From contig NZ_BMXQ01000001.1 in NCBI RefSeq assembly GCF_014651835.1, forward strand, positions 1,626,801 through 1,690,800: a stretch of DNA of 64,000 bases, read 5' to 3'. Shown in pieces: positions 56,405 through 64,000 of the stretch. Within the stretch, counting starts at the first letter, position 1. Each line of letters starts with the position of its first letter. Below the pieces are notes generated by a model. That model made no database searches, was not told the DNA's origin, and worked only from the letters and a program-made list of their open reading frames with translations. The position numbers and the translations under genes were made by a program. This DNA is from Pigmentiphaga litoralis (GTDB taxonomy: Bacteria; Pseudomonadota; Gammaproteobacteria; Burkholderiales; Burkholderiaceae_B).

Positions 56405-57385
56405 TCAATTGCGCTGCATGCCCGCCACCAGCGTCTCGACGTTGTGGCGCATCATGGCCAGATAGGTGGGCGCGGGGCCACCGGTCGCCGACAGGGCGTC
56501 CGAGTACAGGCTGCCGCCCACCTGCGCGCCGGTCTCGCTTGCGATCTGCTCGATCAGGCGGGGATTGGCAATGTTCTCCAGGAACAGCGCCTTGACGTTT
56601 TCACGCCGGATCAGCCGGATGATGTCGGCCATGTCGCGCGCCCCTGCGTCGGCGTTGGTGCTCACCCCTGCCACCGCCACCATCGTGATGCCATAACGCG
56701 CCGCAAAATACCCGAACGCGTCGTGGGATGTGATGACCTTGCGTTTGGCGGGCGGCACCTGGGCAATGCGCTGCGCAGCCCATCCATCCAGTTCCGTCAG
56801 CCTTGCCGTGTAGGCCGTAGCGCGCTGCGCGTAGTAGGCGGCGCCGGCCGGATCTGCCCGCGTCAGCCCAGCCGCGATGTTGCGCACGTACGTGACCACA
56901 TTGCGGGGATCCTGCCAGGCATGGGGATCGACCGGCCCGTGATCGTGGCCCTTCTTGTGGCCGTGGCCGTGGCTGTGGCCGCCGTGGTCATGGCCCGCTT
57001 TTTCCGCCGCTTGCGGACGCCCCGCCAGACCTTGCGACGCTTCCACCACGATGCGCCCTGCCCCCGCTCCGCCGGTGCTGGCAAGCCGGTTCATCCAGCC
57101 ATCGAAACCCAGACCATTGATCACCAGCACTCGGGCCGACGCCACCGTCTTCACATCCTTGGGGGCCGGCTGGAACACGTGGGCGTCGCTGTCGCGACCC
57201 ACCAGCGTGCTGACGGCGACGCGATCGCCTCCCACTTCGGTGACGAGGTCGCCAAGAATGCTGAAGCTGGCGACGACAGGAATAGGAGTGGGAGTCGGTG
57301 TGGGGGTCTGGGCAGGCGCCTGCCCCGGCAGCATGCTCAGCGGCACGATCGCAGCGACGGCCAGCGCCATCCATTTCTTGTACAT
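56405..57385 (-). CDS. Zinc/metal ABC transporter substrate-binding protein (AztC/ZnuA-like)
   Basis: The 326-residue periplasmic protein has a signal peptide ending at AQ, then an unusual TPTPTPTP linker. The cluster A-I fold shows metal His residues in DSDAHVFQPAPKD, DPHAWQDPRN and TSHDAFGYFAARYG. A His-rich loop (about residues 131-150, with repeated HG and HD pairs) precedes DPHAW, as in zinc-specific members. AAGGAA lies five bases before ATG 57385. It is the last gene of the small peptide-ATPase-permease-binding protein operon, 65 bp after the permease. Confidence 0.92.
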   Translation of the reverse strand: MYKKWMALAVAAIVPLSMLPGQAPAQTPTPTPTPIPVVASFSILGDLVTEVGGDRVAVSTLVGRDSDAHVFQPAPKDVKTVASARVLVINGLGFDGWMNRLASTGGAGAGRIVVEASQGLAGRPQAAEKAGHDHGGHSHGHGHKKGHDHGPVDPHAWQDPRNVVTYVRNIAAGLTRADPAGAAYYAQRATAYTARLTELDGWAAQRIAQVPPAKRKVITSHDAFGYFAARYGITMVAVAGVSTNADAGARDMADIIRLIRRENVKALFLENIANPRLIEQIASETGAQVGGSLYSDALSATGGPAPTYLAMMRHNVETLVAGMQRN

Positions 57386-57450
57386 GGGTTTTCCTTGTCG
57401 ATGAGGTTGGATATGCGTCGCGTCGGGATCCAGGGGGCCCGCCGGGCCGA

Positions 57451-58305
57451 TCAGACGCGACAGGTCGCGCCGCGCCGCAAGACCAGCGACCCGAGCAGCG
57501 ACAGCAGGTAGACCGAGCCCGCCGTGAGCACGATGGCCGGCCCGGACGGCAGATTGCCGTGGTACGACGCCAGCAAGCCGATATAGGCCGACGCCGCCGC
57601 AATCACCATGGCCGCAACGATCTGGCCCGGCAGGCTGCGCGCCCAGAGCTTTGCGCTGACGGCCGGCAGCATCATCAGGCCCACCGCCATCAGCGTGCCC
57701 AGCGCCTGAAATCCGGCGACCAGATTCAGCACGACCAGCCCCAGGAACACGCCGTGGCCAATCGCGCCGCTCTTGCCGAGGCTGCGCAGGTAATCCGGGT
57801 CGAAGCTGTCGACCACCCACATCCGGTAGAACAGGGCCAGCATGATCAGTGTCAGGCTCGTGACCCCCGCCAGGAACAGCAAGGCTCCGTCATCGACCGC
57901 CAGCACCGACCCGAACAGAATGTGCATCAGGTCCAGATTGCTGCCCCACTTCGACACCAGCAGGACCCCCAAAGACAGCGAAATCAGATAGAAGGCGGCA
58001 AAACTGGCGTCTTCGCGCAAAGCGCCGGCCCGTGTCACGGCGCCTGCGCCGATCATGACAGCCAGTCCCACGGCCAGGCCGCCCAGGCTCATTGCCGTCA
58101 ACGACAGCCCGAACAGAATGAAGCCCAGCGCCGCGCCAGGCAGAATGGCGTGGCTCAGCGCATCGCCGACCAGGCTCATGCGCCGCAAGACCAGGAAGAC
58201 GCCCACCGGCGCGCAGCCAATCGCCAGCGCCAGGCAGGCCGCCAGCGCATGGCGCATGAACGCAAATTCGGTAAAGGGTTGCCAGAGCAGTTCGGCGGCG
58301 GTCAT
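57451..58305 (-). CDS. Zinc-type ABC transporter permease
   Basis: The 284-residue permease of the ZnuB/MntB family has about eight hydrophobic segments and the family motifs RRMSLVGDALSHAILPG and FQALGTLMAVGLMMLPA. It should form a homodimer in the inner membrane, receiving metal from the binding protein encoded downstream. Its start overlaps the ATPase stop by four bases. Confidence 0.93.
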   Translation of the reverse strand: MTAAELLWQPFTEFAFMRHALAACLALAIGCAPVGVFLVLRRMSLVGDALSHAILPGAALGFILFGLSLTAMSLGGLAVGLAVMIGAGAVTRAGALREDASFAAFYLISLSLGVLLVSKWGSNLDLMHILFGSVLAVDDGALLFLAGVTSLTLIMLALFYRMWVVDSFDPDYLRSLGKSGAIGHGVFLGLVVLNLVAGFQALGTLMAVGLMMLPAVSAKLWARSLPGQIVAAMVIAAASAYIGLLASYHGNLPSGPAIVLTAGSVYLLSLLGSLVLRRGATCRV

Positions 58306-59003
58306 GACGCGTCCCAGGGCAAGGCCAAGGACGCGGGCAGGCCCGCGGCGGGCAGCACGTCAGTTGTTGCGTTCCACGCCACCGGTCCCCCCGCCAGCAA
58401 CAGCGTCTGGGGAAAATGCGCGCGGACCATGGCCAGGTCGTGCAGTACGGCAATGACCGTTCGCCCGTCACGTCCCCAGGCCAGCATCAGGTCCAGCAGG
58501 ATCCGCGTGGTGGCCTCGTCCACGGCCGCGAAGGGCTCGTCCAGCAGCAGCACGGGCGCGTCTTGCACGCACAGCCGCGCAAACAGCACGCGTTGGAACT
58601 GCCCGACCGACAGCGCCGCGATCGACCGGCCCGCCATGCCGGCCATGCCGACCGACGCCAATGCCGCGTCGATGCGCCCCCGCAAACGCGGAAACAAGGC
58701 GCCGGCCCAGCCGCTGCGGGCCCAATCCCCCATGCCGACCAGATCGCCCACCGAAATGGGAAAGCTGCGGTCGAGCGCGGCTTGCTGCGGCAGATACGCC
58801 ACCTGCGCCGCGCGCAGAGACCCCCGATCCACGTGACCGGAGGCGCATGGCACCAAGCCCACCATGGCCTTGAGCAGCGAACTCTTGCCGGCGCCATTCG
58901 CACCCACGATGGCCGTCAGGGCGCCCGCCTTGAACGCTCCGGATACCGGCGCCAAGGCCAGGTGCGACCCGTAGCCCACCGACACGTCATGCAGTCGAAG
59001 CAT
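58302..59003 (-). CDS. Zinc-type ABC transporter ATP-binding protein
   Basis: The 233-residue ATPase has Walker A VGANGAGKSS, a Q-loop in AYLPQQAALD, Walker B VLLLDEPFAAVD and switch His in VLHDLAMV. The signature reads LSVGQFQRV rather than LSGGQ, a variant also seen in metal-type ATPases. It drives the permease encoded next in the operon. The small membrane-peptide gene ends six bases upstream. Confidence 0.92.
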   Translation of the reverse strand: MLRLHDVSVGYGSHLALAPVSGAFKAGALTAIVGANGAGKSSLLKAMVGLVPCASGHVDRGSLRAAQVAYLPQQAALDRSFPISVGDLVGMGDWARSGWAGALFPRLRGRIDAALASVGMAGMAGRSIAALSVGQFQRVLFARLCVQDAPVLLLDEPFAAVDEATTRILLDLMLAWGRDGRTVIAVLHDLAMVRAHFPQTLLLAGGPVAWNATTDVLPAAGLPASLALPWDAS

Positions 59004-59009
59004 CGGCTA

Positions 59010-59177
59010 TCAGTCTGCCATCGCCCAGGCCACCGCCGCCCAGAGCAGCAGCAGGATGGGCAGGATGGCAAGCAGGCGGGACGTGGCGGACAATGCGAGC
59101 ATGCTGGGTCGCGTGGCAACGGGGGCAGTGTGCGGCTGGCCGAAGCCTGGCCTTGCACCGAAAGAAATGAACGCCAT
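59010..59177 (-). CDS. 55-residue membrane peptide at the head of the zinc ABC operon
   Basis: The peptide starts MAFISFGARPGFGQ, has a polar first half and ends in one membrane helix (LLAILPILLLLWAAVAWAMA). It is six bases from the ATPase gene and first in the operon, right beside the Zur-like repeat. I do not recognise the family. It could be an accessory subunit or leader peptide of the transporter. No strong ribosome site is seen before the ATG (AAAGAAATGA lies inside the gene), so the start is tentative. Confidence 0.6.
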   Translation of the reverse strand: MAFISFGARPGFGQPHTAPVATRPSMLALSATSRLLAILPILLLLWAAVAWAMAD

Positions 59178-59193
59178 GACCGGGTATTGAATC

Positions 59194-59218
59194 GTTAATG
59201 CAACAGAGTATCATTAAC
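59194..59218. promoter_or_regulatory. Zur-like inverted repeat between divergent zinc operons
   Basis: Arms GTTAATG (59194-59200) and CATTAAC (59212-59218) are perfect complements separated by 11 bases. Within them the halves AATGCAACA and AATGATACT (opposite strands) resemble the Zur half-site AATGTTATA in its outer part only. The site is 17 bp from the membrane-peptide gene and 19 bp from the ZevA-like gene, so one dimer could control both. Confidence 0.5.
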
Positions 59219-59236
59219 CGGATCCCAGGAGAAACG

Positions 59237-59974
59237 ATGGCCCCGTCCGGACCCCATGACACCCCTAGGCCTGCCAGGCGGCTTGCCGGCCGATGCCTTG
59301 GCGCTTTTTGCCCAGGCACTTCCGTGACTCCGCTCATGACCCGGTTCGCCGCTCTGGCCGTCAGCCTGCTTGCCGCCCTGTCCACCGCCACGCCGGCCGG
59401 CGCGCACCCTCATTCCTGGATCGACGTGCGCAGCGCTGTCCTGTTCGCCGACGACGGCCGCGTTACCGGGATCGAACAGCAATGGACCTTCGACGAGCTC
59501 TATACCAGCTACGTCGTCGAAGAAATGGGCGGCGGCAGGAAACCCTCGCCCAAGGTGGTCGCCCAATTTGCCTCCAAGGTCATCGCCAATCTCGAGCCTT
59601 TCCGTTATTTTGTCGATGTGACCGTCGACGGCAAGCCCGTCAAGCCTGCGCGCGTCACCCAGTACGCCAGCGAAATGCGCGGCCAGCGGCTATGGCTGCG
59701 GTTTGTCTTGCCGCTTGCGACCCCGATCGACCCCCGGCGGCAAGCCACCGCCTTCAGCGTCTACGACCCGACCTACTACATCGCCATGGAACATGCCGAT
59801 TTGCGCGCCGTCAGCCTGACCGGCGCCCCGCCCACCGCCTGCCGACCCGCTTTGGAACGAACGACGCCGGCCCCCAGTGTGCTGGCCCGCGCGTTCTCGA
59901 TGGATGCCGGCGCCCCGGCGGACGACACCCTTGGCCGCCAGTTCGCGCAAAAGGTGGTGCTGACATGCCGGTGA
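59237..59974 (+). CDS. DUF1007 family periplasmic protein (ZevA-like)
   Basis: The 245-residue product belongs to DUF1007, the family of ZevA, a periplasmic zinc-binding partner of a NicO-type transporter in Haemophilus. The mature N terminus is HPHSWIDVRSAVLFADDG, with a His-x-His metal-type motif right after the cleavage site (PAGA|HPHSW); QQWTFDELYT is typical of the family. AGGAG precedes ATG 59237 by five bases, but a second ATG at 59336 gives a more compact signal peptide. Its last 10 bases overlap the transporter gene. Confidence 0.85.
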   Translation: MAPSGPHDTPRPARRLAGRCLGAFCPGTSVTPLMTRFAALAVSLLAALSTATPAGAHPHSWIDVRSAVLFADDGRVTGIEQQWTFDELYTSYVVEEMGGGRKPSPKVVAQFASKVIANLEPFRYFVDVTVDGKPVKPARVTQYASEMRGQRLWLRFVLPLATPIDPRRQATAFSVYDPTYYIAMEHADLRAVSLTGAPPTACRPALERTTPAPSVLARAFSMDAGAPADDTLGRQFAQKVVLTCR

Positions 59975-61011
59975 CGGTCTCGCGATGGACGCGTCCGGGC
60001 ATCGGCCTGGCGGCAGTTGGCCTGCTGATCCTGGCGTGCGCGGCGTCCATCCTGCTGGCGGACCCATCCGGCATCACGACCGCAACGACAGGCACCCGCC
60101 TGCAGGAATGGCTGGCCGGCATCCAGGGCGTGCAGCGCGACCTGCATCGCGACCTGGCCGCAGCCCTGCGCGAGGTGTCCCGCGCAGGCATCCCGGCCGC
60201 GTGGCCGCTGATCATGCTGAGCGGGCTCTATGGCGTGTTCCATGCCGCCGGCCCGGGTCACGGCAAGGCGGTCATGGCAACCTACCTGACGACGCAGGAC
60301 GCCCACCTGGGCCGCGGCATCGTGCTGTCGGTCGTGTCGTCGCTCTTCCAGGGGGCGGTCGCCATCGTCCTGATCGAAACGGTGCTGGGCGTGGTCGGCA
60401 TGTCGATGCGCCGGGCCCAGGCCACCAGCGTGCAATTCGAAGCCGTCAGCTTCGGCCTGCTGGTGCTGCTGGGCGTGATGCTGATGGTGACGCACGGCCG
60501 CCGCCTGCTGCGGCAGCGCCAGGCAGGCAAAGCGAGCCAGGCCGCGGCGCCCTCTATCCCTATGGCCGCGGCGCCCTCGATGTTTGCATCGGGCGGGCAG
60601 TGGAAAGCGGTGTGCGACGACTGCGGATCCTTCCATGCGCCCACCGCCGAGCATCTGCGGCAGCCGCTCAGCGCCCGGCATCTGGTCGGCGTGGTGCTGG
60701 CCATCGGCCTGCGGCCCTGCTCGGGGGCGGTGCTGGTGCTGCTGGTTGCGCACGCGCTGGACCTGCGCTGGGCGGGCATCGCCGCGGTGGTCGCCATGTC
60801 GCTGGGCACGGCCCTGACGGTATCGATGCTGGCGGTCGTGTCGGTGCTGGCCCGCCGCATTGCGCTGCGGCTGATCGGCGGCAATACCCGCGCCGCCTGG
60901 GCCAATATGGCGCTGTCGGGCGTGGGCGTCCTTGGCGGCGCAGCCATCTGCGTCATGGGCCTTGCCTTGCTGGGCGCCACCCTTGCCGCGCCTGCGCACC
61001 CCCTTTTCTGA
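59965..61011 (+). CDS. NicO/RcnA-family metal transporter (ZevB-like)
   Basis: The 348-residue inner-membrane protein has about seven hydrophobic segments. The NicO hallmark HAAGPGHGKAV lies near residue 93, and GLRPCSGAVLVLLVA is in the second half. Between the halves is a loop with CDDCGSFHAP, a probable metal site. Family members move nickel, cobalt or zinc. Pairing with a DUF1007 gene and the facing zinc ABC operon point to zinc (ZevAB-like), though RcnA-like efflux is the alternative. It overlaps the DUF1007 gene by 10 bp. Confidence 0.85.
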   Translation: MPVTVSRWTRPGIGLAAVGLLILACAASILLADPSGITTATTGTRLQEWLAGIQGVQRDLHRDLAAALREVSRAGIPAAWPLIMLSGLYGVFHAAGPGHGKAVMATYLTTQDAHLGRGIVLSVVSSLFQGAVAIVLIETVLGVVGMSMRRAQATSVQFEAVSFGLLVLLGVMLMVTHGRRLLRQRQAGKASQAAAPSIPMAAAPSMFASGGQWKAVCDDCGSFHAPTAEHLRQPLSARHLVGVVLAIGLRPCSGAVLVLLVAHALDLRWAGIAAVVAMSLGTALTVSMLAVVSVLARRIALRLIGGNTRAAWANMALSGVGVLGGAAICVMGLALLGATLAAPAHPLF

Positions 61012-61146
61012 TACCTGTCTCGAATAACGATCCCTGGCGGGGCCGTCAGGCAATGCCGGGACGCGAGGCTAAAGCCGTCCACCCTGCCCGACGCATTCGG
61101 CGGCATGGTCGGGTAAAATCGATCCTTTGCCTGCGATCAAGACGCC

Positions 61147-62046
61147 ATGTGGTTCAAGAACCTGCTGATTTACCGCCTTCCCGCCCCCTGGGCCATGACG
61201 TCCGAACAACTTGAGGAACTGCTGGCCGAACAAGCCTTTACGTCGGGCTCGAGCCAGGAAATGCAAACCCAGGGCTGGGCGCCTCCCCGTGAAAACGGCG
61301 GCCTGGTGTATGGCCTCGGCGGCAACCTGCTGCTGAACCTGCGCACCGAAAAGAAGCTGCTGCCGGCCAGCGTCGTGAATCAGGTCGCCAAGGCCAAGGC
61401 GCAAGAGATCGAAGAGCAGCAGGGTTTCAAGCCCGGCCGCAAGCAGATGAAGGAAATCAAGGAAAACGTCACCGAAACCTTGATGCCGCGCGCCTTCAGC
61501 ATCCAGCGCGACACCCGCGCCTGGATCGACACCATGAACGGCTGGCTGGTGCTGGATGCGTCGTCGCCGACCAAGGCTGACGAATTCCTGCAGCTGCTGA
61601 ACAAGTCGGTTGAACGCATGCCGATGGCCAATCTGCACGTCGAGATCTCTCCTGCCACGGCCATGACCGAATGGCTGGCCCGCGACGAAGCGCCAGCCAA
61701 TTTCACGATCGACCAGGACACCGAACTGCGCTCGTCGGGCGAAGGCCGCGCGACCGTGCGCTACGTGCGCCAGTCGATCGAAGCCGACGACGTGCGCCGC
61801 CACATCGACGCCGGCAAGCAGGTGACCCGTCTGGCCATGACCTGGACCGACCGGATCTCGTTCGTCCTGACCGAATCCCTGGCCATCAAGCGCGTCGCCC
61901 CGCTGGACGTCATCAAGGAGAACACCGACTCGACCGGCGTCAACGACGACGAACGTTTCGACAGCGACTTCACGATGATGACCGGTGAAATCGGCAAGCT
62001 GCTGGCCGACGTGGTCGAAGCGCTGGGCGGCGAAAAGAAGGACTGA
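61147..62046 (+). CDS. rdgC: Recombination-associated protein RdgC
   Basis: RdgC is a ring-shaped DNA-binding protein that restrains RecA and affects replication restart. The 299-residue product starts [15 protein letters not shown] and contains [20 protein letters not shown] and [20 protein letters not shown], all typical. TAAAAT at 61114-61119 is a plausible -10 box. The 135 bp before it separate it from the metal genes, so it is transcribed alone. It converges on the MFS gene across 190 bp in which I found no clear terminator. Confidence 0.96.
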   Translation: MWFKNLLIYRLPAPWAMTSEQLEELLAEQAFTSGSSQEMQTQGWAPPRENGGLVYGLGGNLLLNLRTEKKLLPASVVNQVAKAKAQEIEEQQGFKPGRKQMKEIKENVTETLMPRAFSIQRDTRAWIDTMNGWLVLDASSPTKADEFLQLLNKSVERMPMANLHVEISPATAMTEWLARDEAPANFTIDQDTELRSSGEGRATVRYVRQSIEADDVRRHIDAGKQVTRLAMTWTDRISFVLTESLAIKRVAPLDVIKENTDSTGVNDDERFDSDFTMMTGEIGKLLADVVEALGGEKKD

Positions 62047-62236
62047 ACGAGCGGGTGCAGGGGACGGCGGCCTCGGCTGGCCGGCCTGTGGCTGCCGGCT
62101 GAGCGCTTCCTGCCGGTGGCTGCCACCGCAGTCAGTTTGCAAAGGGCTGCGTGCCTGGGTTGGGCCGCTGTCTGCCGTACCGGGCGACTCGGTTCCTGGA
62201 CGACCCTGCCAGGCCTCTGCCGCCCGAGCCCTCAGG

Positions 62237-63685
62237 CTAGCGTGGCCGCATCGCGGCCCGCGCCGTCAGGATCCCCAGCGCCGGAAACACGGCAAACAGC
62301 GCGAACACTGCAATCGCGGCGTGCTTCGCGCCTTCGACTCCGCCCGGGGTCGTCAGCCCGGCCGCGTTCGCCACCCACCCTGCCAGCGCCGCGCCGATCG
62401 CCATCGCATACAGCTGCACGGTAGTGACGGCCGACGACGCCAGGTTGGCCTCTTCCGGCTGCGCCGATCGGAACACCCGCGTGACCAGGTGGGGCCAGCA
62501 GAGGCCAACACCAAAGCCGACCCCGCCCAGGGCAATACACAGCACCCCGAACCCGGCGGCGCTGTCGACCCACGTCGGCTGCGGCAGCAGCACGGCCAGC
62601 GCCAGCAAGGCCGCCGTCATCACGATGGGCCCCAGCCCGACCAGCCTGACGGCCGACGGACCGGTCCGACCGGAAAACAGCAAGGCCGCCACCGTCCAGC
62701 CACCCGCCATCACCGCCGTCAGGTAGCCTGCTTCAAGCGGACTGCGGTCATGGATCACCTGCAGGAAGTACGGCGCAAAGATCTCGGTCGTCACGCCCAG
62801 CATGAGCAGCGCCATCGTGGCATAGCAGGCCCCCAGCACCGTGCGGACCGAATAGGCGCCGCTAGGCAGCAGCCGCACCGCGCTGCGGCCGTCCAGCCAC
62901 GCGATCAGGCCGCCCATGACCACACCCAGCGCCACACACGCGATACGGGTGGCATTGTCGTCGAACAGGCTGCCCACCGAAAACGCCAGGACCGAACCGG
63001 CCAGCAAGCCCAGGCGGCCCCAGGCGACCGTGACTTTGGTGGGTCCGCGCGCGTCCTGCGCCGGCACCAGCGAACTGACGATCACCGCCAGCAGCGCCGC
63101 CACGGGCAACAACGCCCAGAAGGCGAGCCGCCAATGCCCGGACTGCGCGAACATGCCGCCGATGGCCGGTCCCGACAGGGTGGCCACGCCCCACATGGCC
63201 GATACGAAGGCCAAGGCCCGCGACCACAGCCGCGACTCATAGACCAGCCGGATCAGGGCGTAGGACAGCGCCAGCAGCAGCCCGCCCGCCAGCCCCTGCA
63301 GCGTGCGCCCGGCCAGCAGCACCGTCATGGCGGGCGCGATCGCGCACACCACGGTGCCCAGGCAGAACACCACCAACGCCGACAGGTAGGCCTTGCGCGG
63401 CCCCAGCCGGCCGATCAGCCGCGACGACAGGGCCGAGCCCAGGATGGATGCGATCACGAACAGCGTCGTGCTCCACGCATAGACCTCCAGCCCACCGATA
63501 TCCTTGACGATCGACGGCATCACCGTCGTCACCACATAGACGTTGATGGCATGCAGCGCCACACCACCGGCCAGCGCAAGCGAGCGCAGTCCGTTGCGGC
63601 CGGTCATCAGTTCCAGCAGCGAAGAAGATTCGTGATCAGGGGCCATTGCGTGAAGCGGGCAGCGTCCGATCGGCTGGACCGGCAT
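62237..63685 (-). CDS. MFS transporter
   Basis: The 482-residue membrane protein has at least 12 hydrophobic segments. The major facilitator motif A region is GRLGPRKAYLSAL, and LLAGRTLQGLAGGLLLALSY and ALAFVSAMWGVATLSGPAIG resemble drug:proton antiporters (DHA type). The substrate is unknown. The start is uncertain: ATG 63685 has AGGA close upstream, while ATG 63646 (MAPDHESSS) would give a more usual N terminus. There is no regulator gene beside it in the window. Confidence 0.85.
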   Translation of the reverse strand: MPVQPIGRCPLHAMAPDHESSSLLELMTGRNGLRSLALAGGVALHAINVYVVTTVMPSIVKDIGGLEVYAWSTTLFVIASILGSALSSRLIGRLGPRKAYLSALVVFCLGTVVCAIAPAMTVLLAGRTLQGLAGGLLLALSYALIRLVYESRLWSRALAFVSAMWGVATLSGPAIGGMFAQSGHWRLAFWALLPVAALLAVIVSSLVPAQDARGPTKVTVAWGRLGLLAGSVLAFSVGSLFDDNATRIACVALGVVMGGLIAWLDGRSAVRLLPSGAYSVRTVLGACYATMALLMLGVTTEIFAPYFLQVIHDRSPLEAGYLTAVMAGGWTVAALLFSGRTGPSAVRLVGLGPIVMTAALLALAVLLPQPTWVDSAAGFGVLCIALGGVGFGVGLCWPHLVTRVFRSAQPEEANLASSAVTTVQLYAMAIGAALAGWVANAAGLTTPGGVEGAKHAAIAVFALFAVFPALGILTARAAMRPR

Positions 63686-64000
63686 CGTCCTCGCGACACA
63701 GGCCAGGCCTGGGTGGGGAAGAAACCGGCGCGTCGGCGCCGCGTGTCATTGTGAGCGAGGCGCCACGATACCTGAAAGGCCGGCCACGCACCTGCAAGGT
63801 GCATCACCGCGTGGGGGGATTCAGGGGAATTCAAGGGAATTGAAGGCAATCGCGGAAGATCGAACCGTTTGGTTCCGACACCCGGACCCCAAATAAAAAT
63901 CGGGTCCGTTGCCCGGTTCGACAGCCGGCGTGAGCCGGAGGGGGAGTCGAACCGGGAAGCGGACCCGAGCAGGTTCGCCAGACGATCCCGAGCGTGCCAG
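63686..64000. other. 315-bp right-edge stretch without a gene
   Basis: No coding region is supported here. The stretch between the MFS start and 63900 holds GGGAATTCAAGGGAATTGAA (63820-63839), a short tandem-like run, and no clear promoter. The rest is the large hairpin described next and 33 bp of unassigned sequence. Confidence 0.5.
63901..63967 (-). terminator. Large hairpin, probable terminator of a gene beyond the right edge
   Basis: Two 22-bp arms (63901-63922 and 63946-63967) match at 20 positions, with CGGGTCCG and CCCGGTTCGAC in the left arm. An inner CCGGC-GTGA-GCCGG hairpin sits at the tip. On the minus strand the structure is followed by ATTTTTATTT (63899 downward), so it would end transcription entering from the right. 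The GGTTCGACTCC segment resembles a tRNA T-loop but lacks a matching stem and CCA end. Confidence 0.55.

Noticed and set aside
63920-63960. Possible tRNA or tmRNA end (GGTTCGACTCC on the minus strand)
   Set aside because: No matching T-stem, acceptor stem or CCA; the segment is part of a long inverted repeat.

Overview
The window is high-GC DNA from a beta-proteobacterium, most likely Burkholderiales and probably Alcaligenaceae (the Bordetella/Achromobacter side). That placement rests on gene order and family resemblance (tilS-accA-alkA-like-cysS-TPR-ppiA-ppiB-lpxH, uppP-ribA-cls, gshA); no database search was possible. It looks chromosomal: I see no transposase, integrase, phage gene, CRISPR array, rRNA or complete tRNA.

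Region 1 (1-20.5 kb) is mostly housekeeping: tRNA-lysidine synthase (cut by the left edge), accA, an AlkA-type glycosylase, cysS, a TPR protein with two cyclophilins, lpxH, a DUF6454 lipoprotein, a PrpF-family isomerase with trmJ, suhB, uppP, ribA, cardiolipin synthase, a CPA1 antiporter, gshA and an ABC exporter. Four copies of a ~75-bp two-hairpin intergenic repeat lie here, three of them between suhB and uppP.

Region 2 (20.6-44.6 kb) carries a uracil/xanthine permease and then a compact leftward eight-gene operon for alpha-glucan and trehalose: glgA, glgE, treS-maltokinase fusion, glgB, glgX, treZ, malQ, treY. It joins the GlgE route (trehalose to maltose to maltose-1-phosphate to glucan) with the TreYZ route (glucan back to trehalose), so one transcript could run a glucan/trehalose cycle. 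GlgE has a ~420-residue N-terminal extension that looks like a dead GH13 domain. A phospholipase D-VTT (DedA) fusion and a small ankyrin protein follow.

Region 3 (44.6-53.1 kb) is accessory metabolism. It has a DUF3309 micro-protein, an atzG-atzE-gntR amidase operon behind a good sigma-54 -24/-12 match, and a leftward five-gene operon (PepSY-TM protein, DUF2271, DUF4198, ApbE, membrane-anchored diflavin reductase) behind a strong Fur-box match. The DUF2271 protein carries an ApbE-type flavinylation motif. I read this operon as an iron-regulated path carrying electrons from NAD(P)H to a periplasmic flavoprotein.

Region 4 (53.2-64 kb) has a lone receiver-domain protein, dodecin, a PHB-depolymerase-type esterase and a lytic transglycosylase. 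Next come two divergent metal operons: a zinc-type ABC transporter with a 55-residue membrane peptide, and a ZevA/ZevB-like pair. A Zur-like inverted repeat lies between them. The window ends with rdgC, an MFS transporter and a large hairpin at the right edge that looks like a terminator for a gene outside the window.
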